Shown here piece after piece: positions 8,458 to 15,929 of a stretch of 41,025 bases of DNA. The position numbers were made by a program, and so were the translations under genes. The stretch lies in assembly GCA_046052065.1 (NCBI GenBank), contig JBJOND010000010.1:1-41025 (forward strand), read 5' to 3'. The notes under the pieces are model-generated. The model did not search any database. It saw only the letters and a program-made list of their open reading frames with translations, and was not told where the DNA came from. How positions within the stretch are numbered: the stretch's first letter is position 1; every line of letters starts with the position of its first letter. This DNA is from CAINEC01 sp046052065. Lineage in GTDB: Bacteria > Bacteroidota > Bacteroidia > AKYH767-A > OLB10.

Positions 8458-9444
8458 ATGAGAGAACTACAATTTCGCGAAGCCTTAAGAGAAGCAATGC
8501 AAGAAGAAATGCGTCGTGATGAGAGCATCTTTTTAATGGGTGAGGAAGTAGCTGAATACAATGGAGCTTATAAAGTAAGTCAGGGAATGCTAGCTGAATT
8601 TGGTGAGAAGCGAATTATCGACACTCCAATTGCTGAATTAGGATTTGCTGGAATAGGTGTAGGAGCTGCTATGAATGGACTACGTCCAATTATAGAATTC
8701 ATGACATTCAATTTCTCGTTGGTAGCTATTGACCAGGTAATTAACTCGGCAGCTAAAATGAAAAGTATGTCGGGTGGACATTTCGGTTGTCCGATTGTTT
8801 TTCGTGGACCAACAGCTTCTGCTGGTATGTTGAGTTCTCAGCATAGTCAGGCTTTTGAAAGCTGGTACGCCAACTGTCCGGGGTTAAAAGTAATTGTTCC
8901 TTCAAACCCTGCTGATGCAAAAGGATTATTAAAGTCAGCAATTCGTGATAACGATCCGGTGATTTTTATGGAGTCGGAACAAATGTACGGCGATAAAGGA
9001 ATGGTGCCTGATGGAGAATACTTAATGCCTATCGGTGTTGCTGATATTAAGAAAGCTGGAACAGACGTTACAATTGTGTCGTTCGGTAAGATGATGAAAA
9101 TCGCTTTGAAAGCAGCTGAAGAATTAGCAGCTGAAAATATCAACGCAGAAGTAATCGACTTAAGAACGGTTCGTCCGATTGATTACGCAACAGTAATTAA
9201 CTCAGTAAAGAAAACAAATCGTTTAGTGATTGTAGAAGAAAGCTGGCCATTGGCGGCTATTGCAACAGAAGTAGCATTCAAAGTACAACGTGAAGCATTC
9301 GATTATTTAGATGCGCCGGTATTACGTGTAATGGGAGGCGATGTTCCTTTACCATATGCACCAACATTAATTGAAGCATATCTTCCAAATCCTGCTCGTG
9401 TTATTAAAGCTGTGAAAGAGGTGATGTACATGCAGAAAGCATAA
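8458..9444 (+). CDS. pdhB: Pyruvate dehydrogenase E1 component, beta subunit
   Basis: A 328-residue E1 beta subunit of an alpha2beta2 2-oxoacid dehydrogenase. It contributes the thiamin diphosphate pyrimidine-side residues in decarboxylation of pyruvate before transfer to lipoyl-E2. Visible are FREALREAMQEEM at the N terminus, the conserved Glu region IDTPIAELGFAGIGVGAAMNG (about 60), the FRGPTASAGMLSSQHSQAFE loop (about 118), and the C-terminal ligand-binding domain with DLRTVRPID and VEESWPLAAIATEV. The alpha subunit is not adjacent, as is common in Bacteroidota. A branched-chain oxoacid E1 beta is the alternative; the SQHSQAFESW context favours PDH. A strong terminator follows. Confidence 0.9.
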   Translation: MRELQFREALREAMQEEMRRDESIFLMGEEVAEYNGAYKVSQGMLAEFGEKRIIDTPIAELGFAGIGVGAAMNGLRPIIEFMTFNFSLVAIDQVINSAAKMKSMSGGHFGCPIVFRGPTASAGMLSSQHSQAFESWYANCPGLKVIVPSNPADAKGLLKSAIRDNDPVIFMESEQMYGDKGMVPDGEYLMPIGVADIKKAGTDVTIVSFGKMMKIALKAAEELAAENINAEVIDLRTVRPIDYATVINSVKKTNRLVIVEESWPLAAIATEVAFKVQREAFDYLDAPVLRVMGGDVPLPYAPTLIEAYLPNPARVIKAVKEVMYMQKA

Positions 9445-9464
9445 TAAATTCAACTTATGTTTAT

Positions 9465-9490
9465 ACGGAGACTGAAAGGTCTCCGTTTTT
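9465..9490 (+). terminator. Rho-independent terminator after pdhB
   Basis: An 8-bp perfect stem ACGGAGAC / GTCTCCGT (9465-9472 and 9479-9486) with a 6-base loop is followed by a T-rich tail (TTTTTATTTT). It lies 20 bp after the pdhB stop. Confidence 0.88.
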
Positions 9491-9540
9491 ATTTTACATT
9501 AATTACCAGTTAGATTTTGAAATAATTCTCAAATTTGAAC

Positions 9541-11169
9541 ATGCTTAAACCGCTATCAACATCTGTTCGATTTTTACTTGGGATCTTACTTTTTTCCCTT
9601 AGCTCACAAGTTGTCTTTTGTCAGTCGCTGGTACGCAAGTTTGATATTACGGCAGGAGGAAACGGAAGTGAATATCCTAAAAAGCTTATTCGTACTTCTA
9701 ATAAGCGGTTCGTATTTGTTGCACCTTCTTCGTCGGATCCGTCTCCATTTAAATCGGAACCTAACCGAGATAATACATTAGCCACCTATGATTATTGGGT
9801 GGTTTGTTTTGATTCTTTAGGCGCGAATGTATGGGAGCGAACTTTCGGCGGAACAGGAAATGACATTCCTACCTCTATTGTTGAATTAAATGGTGGAGGA
9901 TTCCTTGTTGGAGGTTATTCTGACTCGCCAGTTTCAGGAGAAAAATCAGAAGCCTGTCGTGGAGGAATTGATTTCTGGTTAATACGACTTACAGCAACAG
10001 GACAATTAGTTTGGGAAAAAACATGGGGAGGAAATTCCTTTGATCAGTTAAGTGATCTATCGGTTTCTGCTTCAGGAGAGGTGTTCGCTGTAGGAACATC
10101 GTTAAGTGGTGTAAGCGGAGATAAAACTTCGGCTGCTTATGGTAGCTTCGATTTTGTAATGGCCGTATTTAATTTAAATGGTCAATTTATTTTTGATAGA
10201 ACTTATGGATCTACACAGAATGATAATTGTTATGGCATAGCTTATAATGGTAACGGTGGATTTTTGCTTGCTGGCTTAAGCGATAGTCCTGCTGGCTTTA
10301 CAAAGTCGCAAAATGCCAGAGGGCTCAATGATTTCTGGATGGTAAAGATTGATAGTACAGGTAAAAAACTATGGGACTTAACGCAAGGTGGTGTGGCAGA
10401 AGATTACGGATATGCTTGTCGTTATAAAGATGGATTTTATTATGTGGGTGGCGACTCCTATTCGCCGACTGGTCTTGATAAAACGGCAACGAATAAAGGA
10501 GCCTGTGATTATTGGGTCGTTAAAGTGAAAGATGCAGGAAGTAAAATGTGGGATCAAACGTTTGGTGGAAATGATGTAGATGAATTGCGACAGCTTGACT
10601 TTACTTCGAACGGGAAATTGCTATTAGGAGGTAGTTCGTATTCACAGGTAAACAATGATAAGACAGAAAGTAATCTTGGCGTAGAGCAAATCTGGCTCGT
10701 GGTAGCAGATACTGGTGGACAGAAACTATTTGATAAAACATTCTTCTCTCCTGGTCACGATGAAGATGGTTTAGTGGTAGAGATGAATCCTGGGACCTAT
10801 GTAGGTGTTGTGAATTCTGCTTGCTCAATTGGTGGCTATAAAACACAGGACTCCTTAGGAATGGGAGATGTATGGATCTGTGGGCTTTCTCCCGCGATTA
10901 GTGGAGTGGAGGATTTAGCCTTTGAAAATCGTGTTAGGGTTTATCCGAATCCGTTAGTAGGTGAAGAAATTTCTATTTCTTCTGACGAGCCTTTTGAGTG
11001 GGTTGAATTAGTATCGACCGATAATAAATTAGTGTTACACCTTTATAATGCGTATAACGCTAACGAATTTCAATTTTCTATCGGAAATATAAAACCAGGA
11101 ATTTATTTCCTACGAATAGGAAACAAAAATCAAACGGTGACTAAAAAAATTGTGGTAGTAAATAACTGA
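9541..11169 (+). CDS. Secreted six-repeat protein with T9SS sorting domain
   Basis: A 542-residue secreted protein. Residues 1-28 form a signal peptide (SQVVFCQ). Residues about 50-445 contain six repeats of roughly 60 residues, each with a W-(D/E)-x-T-(F/W/Y)-GG motif (VWERTFGG, VWEKTWGG, FDRTYGS, WDLTQGG, WDQTFGG, FDKTFF), a GG(F/Y) turn, and a G-x-x-D-(Y/F)-W motif. This suggests a six-bladed propeller. The last 80 residues are a T9SS type A sorting domain: VYPNPLVGEEISI, then GIYFLRIGNKNQTVTKKIVV. The ATG at 9541 is preferred over a TTG two codons earlier. Its stop codon directly abuts the convergent transketolase gene with no intervening base. Ligand and function are unknown. Confidence 0.85.
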   Translation: MLKPLSTSVRFLLGILLFSLSSQVVFCQSLVRKFDITAGGNGSEYPKKLIRTSNKRFVFVAPSSSDPSPFKSEPNRDNTLATYDYWVVCFDSLGANVWERTFGGTGNDIPTSIVELNGGGFLVGGYSDSPVSGEKSEACRGGIDFWLIRLTATGQLVWEKTWGGNSFDQLSDLSVSASGEVFAVGTSLSGVSGDKTSAAYGSFDFVMAVFNLNGQFIFDRTYGSTQNDNCYGIAYNGNGGFLLAGLSDSPAGFTKSQNARGLNDFWMVKIDSTGKKLWDLTQGGVAEDYGYACRYKDGFYYVGGDSYSPTGLDKTATNKGACDYWVVKVKDAGSKMWDQTFGGNDVDELRQLDFTSNGKLLLGGSSYSQVNNDKTESNLGVEQIWLVVADTGGQKLFDKTFFSPGHDEDGLVVEMNPGTYVGVVNSACSIGGYKTQDSLGMGDVWICGLSPAISGVEDLAFENRVRVYPNPLVGEEISISSDEPFEWVELVSTDNKLVLHLYNAYNANEFQFSIGNIKPGIYFLRIGNKNQTVTKKIVVVNN

Positions 11170-12123
11170 TTACTTTCTTTTCAAAACTTTCTCTGCAGCT
11201 TCAACAATATTAACGGTATCTAAACCGTATTTCGTCATCAACTGATCAGGAGTTCCACTTTCACCGAAACTATCATTTACCGCAACGTATTCTTGAGGAA
11301 CAGGAGTGTTTTTAATGATAACTTGAGCAACAGCATCTCCTAATCCTCCAAAGCGATTATGTTCTTCGCACGTTACTACACATTTTGTTTTTGCTACCGA
11401 TTTCAAAATCGCTTCTTCATCGATTGGCTTTATTGTATGGATATTGATAATCTCTGCTGAAATCCCTTTGGTCGCTAATTGTTCTCCCGCTTCAATCGCT
11501 TTCCAAACTAAATGTCCCGTAGCTATAATGGTTACATCAGTTCCTTCATTTAACATTACGGCTTTACCAATTTCAAAATATTGGTCAGCAGGAGTAAAGT
11601 TTGGTACTGACGGACGACCAAAGCGCAAATAAACCGGACCATGATGTTTAGCAATAGCAATCGTTGCAGCTTTTGTTTGATTGAAATCACAAGGATTAAT
11701 AACAACCATTCCTGGTAACATACGCATCAAGCCAATATCTTCTAAAATCTGGTGTGTTGCACCATCTTCGCCTAAAGTTAAGCCGGCGTGTGAAGCACAT
11801 ATTTTTACATTCTTGTCGCTGTAAGCAATCGATTGACGAATCTGATCGTAAACACGTCCTGTACTAAAATTTGCAAAAGTTCCTGTGAAAGGAATTTTTC
11901 CTCCAATCGTTAATCCCGCAGCAATGCCCATCATATTTGCCTCTGCAATTCCTACCTGAATAAATCGCTCAGGGTGATCTTTGGCAAATGCATCCATTTT
12001 TAATGATCCTGTTAAGTCGGCACAAAGTGCAACAACATTTTCATTTTCTTTTCCCAGCTGACTTAATCCAGCTCCGAATCCTGAGCGTGTATCTTTCTTT
12101 TCAGTGTAGGTATATTTTTTCAT
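11170..12123 (-). CDS. Transketolase, C-terminal subunit
   Basis: A 317-residue second half of a split transketolase, corresponding to the pyrimidine-binding and C-terminal domains. Visible are the acid-base Glu region QVGIAEANMMGIAAG (about 55), TFANFSTGRVYDQIRQS (about 82), the conserved GEDGATHQILEDIGLMR (about 117), NPCDFNQTKAA, and the C-terminal VTCEEHNRFGGLGDAVA. With the N-terminal subunit it would transfer two-carbon units among sugar phosphates, including sedoheptulose 7-phosphate. Its N-terminal partner lies upstream but is separated by a VWA gene (8 bp before this gene). A DXS-like enzyme is less likely because its split and context differ. Confidence 0.92.
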   Translation of the reverse strand: MKKYTYTEKKDTRSGFGAGLSQLGKENENVVALCADLTGSLKMDAFAKDHPERFIQVGIAEANMMGIAAGLTIGGKIPFTGTFANFSTGRVYDQIRQSIAYSDKNVKICASHAGLTLGEDGATHQILEDIGLMRMLPGMVVINPCDFNQTKAATIAIAKHHGPVYLRFGRPSVPNFTPADQYFEIGKAVMLNEGTDVTIIATGHLVWKAIEAGEQLATKGISAEIINIHTIKPIDEEAILKSVAKTKCVVTCEEHNRFGGLGDAVAQVIIKNTPVPQEYVAVNDSFGESGTPDQLMTKYGLDTVNIVEAAEKVLKRK

Positions 12124-12130
12124 GGGGTAA

Positions 12131-13522
12131 TTAATTTATCACGACACTTACGCTTGTGCCAGAGGTTATTTTAAATGATTTTTCGATTGTGTATTGCGAA
12201 GACTGTGAATTCTTCGGACGGTAAATAACACGATAGTTGCCTGGCTGTAATACTAGTGACTCGCGTGTTGCTTGATTAGATAAAGTATGAACTAAACTGA
12301 GTTTGTTATTAGCCTCCTGAACAATGTATCCGTAACCTGGATTATTATATTGGAAGTTAACAATACCAGGACTAGGAATCTGGATTGTAGTTGTTTTGCT
12401 TTGATCGATGCGAACATTGCTCGCATAGATACGAGGTGTAGAAAGAATTTCGAGATCATACTCACCTACAATGTAGCGCTGCGATGTATTGAAGTCTTGC
12501 GCATGCGTTGTTTTCATTTCCCCCGACTTTCTTACTATCGCTTTTAATTCGCGATAATCATTCTTCCCATCTATCTTCAAAATCAAATCACCTTGTGGAG
12601 CATCAATGCCAATAATGTTATGCGTTCCTGGAACTAATACAATGGAATCTTTTCCAACAGAAGGTAACGAATGCACTACGATATTATAAGAACCTAATGG
12701 ATCAATATTAATAGTATCAGGATTGCCTTTTACATTCATCGTGTGCATGATGTTGTAACGAACATCACCAGAATATCGATCGTAAAACGTCATAGGAACA
12801 TTCGTTTCGGTAGCTTTTCCAAAAGCATCAATCAGGTTTACCTGAACGGTTGTGTTATTAAGAGCTTGCGAAATAATAATATTTAAAGCCGACTCAAATT
12901 GTTCTTCATTTGCGGCATCGAAATAATTACCTACACAATCAAATTGCTTTAAGAAATCTTTGTTGCCACCTAATCCAATAACAAAAGGTTTTAAAATAAC
13001 ACCCTTACGTTGAAGGATAGCCGAAACAGCACATGGGTCGCCACCACATTCTTCAATTCCATCGGTGATTAAGATGATAATATTTCTAGAAGGATCTGAT
13101 GGGAAGTCGCCACCACATTTTTCTAAAGACATCGCAATTGGAGTAGTCCCATTCGGACCAATTGCATCCATGCGTTTTTTTATTTGCTCTCCATTCTTTT
13201 TTCCGAAAGGAACTTCCAAACGTGTATCATCACAATCTTGTGGAGGATAATGTTTTGTATGTCCGTAAACACGAAGTGCTAATTCTAAATTATCTAAACG
13301 TTGAAGTGAATCAACCATATTAACGAATAAACGACGAGCTACTTCAAACTTAGTATTCGATTCCCATTTTGCAATCATGCTTTGCGAGGCATCAAACAGA
13401 AATAAAATACGCGTTGGCTGATCTTTCGAGAATTGCGCCTTACTATTCAAAGAAAATAAAAGCAAAATTCCAATTAGGAATGCGCCAAGAAAAATGGAAG
13501 AATAGCTTTTAAAGTTTTTCAA
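12131..13522 (-). CDS. Exported von Willebrand factor A domain protein
   Basis: A 463-residue protein with an N-terminal signal peptide or anchor ending NSKAQ (about residue 30). Residues about 38-215 form a VWA domain with an intact MIDAS metal site: DASQS (D44, S46, S48), GTTP (T126) and LITDG (D154). Paired Cys in CGGDFP and EECGGDPC may form disulfides. Residues 220-463 are beta-rich repeats resembling carboxypeptidase-regulatory or Ig-like folds. VWA domains bind protein partners through a divalent metal. It sits inside the transketolase operon, 12 bp after the N-terminal subunit and 8 bp before the C-terminal subunit. The ligand is unknown and the protein is probably periplasmic. Confidence 0.85.
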   Translation of the reverse strand: MKNFKSYSSIFLGAFLIGILLLFSLNSKAQFSKDQPTRILFLFDASQSMIAKWESNTKFEVARRLFVNMVDSLQRLDNLELALRVYGHTKHYPPQDCDDTRLEVPFGKKNGEQIKKRMDAIGPNGTTPIAMSLEKCGGDFPSDPSRNIIILITDGIEECGGDPCAVSAILQRKGVILKPFVIGLGGNKDFLKQFDCVGNYFDAANEEQFESALNIIISQALNNTTVQVNLIDAFGKATETNVPMTFYDRYSGDVRYNIMHTMNVKGNPDTINIDPLGSYNIVVHSLPSVGKDSIVLVPGTHNIIGIDAPQGDLILKIDGKNDYRELKAIVRKSGEMKTTHAQDFNTSQRYIVGEYDLEILSTPRIYASNVRIDQSKTTTIQIPSPGIVNFQYNNPGYGYIVQEANNKLSLVHTLSNQATRESLVLQPGNYRVIYRPKNSQSSQYTIEKSFKITSGTSVSVVIN

Positions 13523-13534
13523 GTTGATTGGATT

Positions 13535-14380
13535 TTAATAATCTCCTAAGGTTGCTTCATTTTGTGCAAGTGCTGTTGCTAGTTGCTCATCGTTAGGAGC
13601 CACACCATGCCATTTGTGCGAGTGCATCATAAAATCAACGCCGTTACCCATTTCTGTTTTCATCAAGATAACAATAGGTTTTCCTTGCCCTGATTTTTCT
13701 TTTGCTTCCTGCATTGTTTTCAAAATATCATCGACATCATTTCCGTTCATCGTTAATACAATCCAACCGAATGCTTCCCATTTAGCACTCCAGTCGCCAC
13801 TGTTTAATACTTGCACAGTAGAGCCATCAATCTGTTGACCATTAACATCAATTGTTGCAATGATATTATCAACTTTCTTAGCTGCTGCAAACATGGCAGC
13901 TTCCCAAACTTGACCTTCTTGAATTTCACCATCTCCCATTAGAACGTAAACATGGCGATTATCATTGTTCAGTTTTTTCGCAAGTGCAACTCCAATTGAA
14001 ACCGATAATCCCTGACCTAATGAACCAGATGCCATTCGAACGCCTTCTAGACCATCATGTGTAGTAGGGTGTCCTTGTAAGCGTGTGTTTAATTTTCGAA
14101 ACGTAGCTAATTCGGAAACAGGAAAATAACCAGAGCGAGCTAATACGCTATAAAAAACAGGTGAGATATGTCCGTTGGAGAGAAAGAATACGTCCTGATC
14201 TTTTCCATCCATATCCCATTTTTCTGGATGATGTTTCATTATGCCACCATAAAGCGTGCATAAAAACTCTGTACATCCTAATGAGCCACCTGGGTGACCA
14301 CTTTGTACCGCGTGCACCATGCGTACGATATCGCGACGCACCTGCGGAACCATATTTTTAATTTTCGAAACAGTATCCAT
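13535..14380 (-). CDS. Transketolase, N-terminal (thiamin diphosphate-binding) subunit
   Basis: A 281-residue first half of a split transketolase, carrying the diphosphate-binding PP domain. Visible are GHPGGSLGCTEFLCTLYGG (about 28), LSNGHISPVFYSVLA (about 68), GSLGQGLSVSIGVALAKKL (about 117), and the ThDP/metal motif GDGEIQEGQVWEAAMFAA ending in the Asn of DVNG (about 149-180). It works with the C-terminal subunit encoded two genes downstream. Split transketolases are usual in Bacteroidota, archaea and Gram-positive relatives. It heads a three-gene minus-strand operon, tktN-VWA-tktC, driven by a -7 box at 14399-14406. Confidence 0.92.
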   Translation of the reverse strand: MDTVSKIKNMVPQVRRDIVRMVHAVQSGHPGGSLGCTEFLCTLYGGIMKHHPEKWDMDGKDQDVFFLSNGHISPVFYSVLARSGYFPVSELATFRKLNTRLQGHPTTHDGLEGVRMASGSLGQGLSVSIGVALAKKLNNDNRHVYVLMGDGEIQEGQVWEAAMFAAAKKVDNIIATIDVNGQQIDGSTVQVLNSGDWSAKWEAFGWIVLTMNGNDVDDILKTMQEAKEKSGQGKPIVILMKTEMGNGVDFMMHSHKWHGVAPNDEQLATALAQNEATLGDY

Positions 14381-14398
14381 AAGTAGTATTTACGCCGG

Positions 14399-14406
14399 CA
14401 AAAATA
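14399..14406 (-). promoter_or_regulatory. Putative -7 box of the transketolase operon
   Basis: Minus-strand TATTTTTG is a perfect TAnnTTTG. Predicted transcription start is near 14395, about 15 bases before the ATG at 14380. No good -33 box is seen at the usual distance. Confidence 0.5.
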
Positions 14407-14526
14407 ATAGATGTTATCAGAGTGAAATTCACTTATGAACATCAAAATGCATTTTGTGAATAAAATAAATTTAGATGGATTTTGCTGCTTGATTGGAAAG
14501 GGCATTCTATTTCCGATATTTGCCAC

Positions 14527-15894
14527 ATGTTTGCGATTGTAGATATAGAGACATGCGGAGGTAAATTCGAGTATCAGAAAGGGCGAATCATTGAGATTGC
14601 TATAGTGGTACATGATGGATTATCAGTTGTTAAGTCTTTTTCTTCTTTAGTCAATCCCGAATGCTACATTGCGCCCAACTTTACTCGTATTTCAGGAATT
14701 ACGAATGAAATGGTAGCCGATGCACCCAAATTTCACGAAGTAGCTAAAGATATATTGGAGTATACCGAAGGCTGTGTTTTTGTGGCACATAATGTCAATT
14801 TTGATTACTCGTTTGTGCGTGACGAGTTCGCTTCGTTAGGTTATAAATTCCGTCGCGATACAATTTGCACTGTTCGTTTAAGTCGAAAGTTTTTACCAGG
14901 AAAGGATTCTTATAGTCTTGGAAAACTTTGTAATTCGTTGGGTATTGAAGTTAAAAATCGCCATCGCGCATTAGGAGATGCCGAAGCAACGGCCAAGTTG
15001 TTTGATATTTTATTAGAGGTAAAATCTACTCATCCAGTTTATAAAAATCAGGGTGCAGAAGCTTTAATGGTACGACGGATTGATAAAATCAAACAGTATA
15101 TACTCAATAAAATTCCTGAGAGTACTGGGGTTTATTATTTCCTGAATAACAAACAAGAGATTTTGTACATTGGAAAGAGTACAAATATGTACAACCGCGC
15201 AATCAATCATTTTAATCCTGCAGAAAACAAGGGAAAGAAATTATTGAACGAATTATACAATGTCGATTTTGTTGAAACTGGAAGTGAATTGATTGCACTT
15301 TTACATGAAAACAAAGAAATAAAAGCGCACAAACCACAATTTAATACTCGTCAGAAGGCAGATGTGTTTACCCATGCCATCGATTATTTTTTAAATGATG
15401 AGCTGATCCTAACTTTTAAAATTGTTTCTCATGATGAAGCCCAACAGCCTCTATTGAGTTTTACTTCCATTGGTGCTGCGCGCGAGAAACTAGAGTATCT
15501 GCTGGATGAGCATAGTTTGTGTTTGCGTTATTGTTCACTTACTTCGGATGATGCAATTTGTTTTAATCATCAGATAAAAAAGTGTAACGGGATTTGCGCA
15601 GGCGAAGAAGCTGTTGAAGATTATAATTTCAGAGCTAAAAAAATCGTACAGCAGTTTACTTACGAACGTCCTGATTTTATGATTTTAGGAAAAGGTCGTA
15701 GTGCTGATGAAAATTCGTTCGTATTGATTTTGAATAACCGTTATGCTGGTTATGGATACTTATCAAAAGAGGAAATGTATTCTGATAATGAGTCGATTTT
15801 AGAGACATGCCAAGAGCGGGTTTATCATCCGGATGCTGATCATATCATCAAGAGTTGGATGAGCAGAAACAAATTCGAGGTAAAAGTGTTGTGA
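14527..15894 (+). CDS. DnaQ-like 3'-5' exonuclease fused to a UvrC-type GIY-YIG nuclease
   Basis: A 455-residue two-nuclease fusion. Residues 1-165 are a DEDDh exonuclease: VDIETCGG (Asp and Glu), VAHNVNFDYSF (Asp), and HRALGDAEAT (His and Asp). Residues about 180-265 are a GIY-YIG domain of the UvrC N-terminal type: GVYYFLNN, LYIGKS, a catalytic Arg in MYNRAINHF, and Glu/Asn in HENKEIKAHKPQFN. Residues 270-455 are a conserved extension with the four Cys of CLRYCS, ICFNHQIKKCNGICAGEE, which may bind metal. It probably acts in DNA repair. The start at 14527 (MFAIVDIET) is chosen because the exonuclease fold begins there; an in-frame ATG at 14482 would add 15 non-conserved residues. Confidence 0.88.
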   Translation: MFAIVDIETCGGKFEYQKGRIIEIAIVVHDGLSVVKSFSSLVNPECYIAPNFTRISGITNEMVADAPKFHEVAKDILEYTEGCVFVAHNVNFDYSFVRDEFASLGYKFRRDTICTVRLSRKFLPGKDSYSLGKLCNSLGIEVKNRHRALGDAEATAKLFDILLEVKSTHPVYKNQGAEALMVRRIDKIKQYILNKIPESTGVYYFLNNKQEILYIGKSTNMYNRAINHFNPAENKGKKLLNELYNVDFVETGSELIALLHENKEIKAHKPQFNTRQKADVFTHAIDYFLNDELILTFKIVSHDEAQQPLLSFTSIGAAREKLEYLLDEHSLCLRYCSLTSDDAICFNHQIKKCNGICAGEEAVEDYNFRAKKIVQQFTYERPDFMILGKGRSADENSFVLILNNRYAGYGYLSKEEMYSDNESILETCQERVYHPDADHIIKSWMSRNKFEVKVL

Positions 15895-15929
15895 TAAATT
15901 GTGATGAAAGTATATTGTAAATTTAATCG

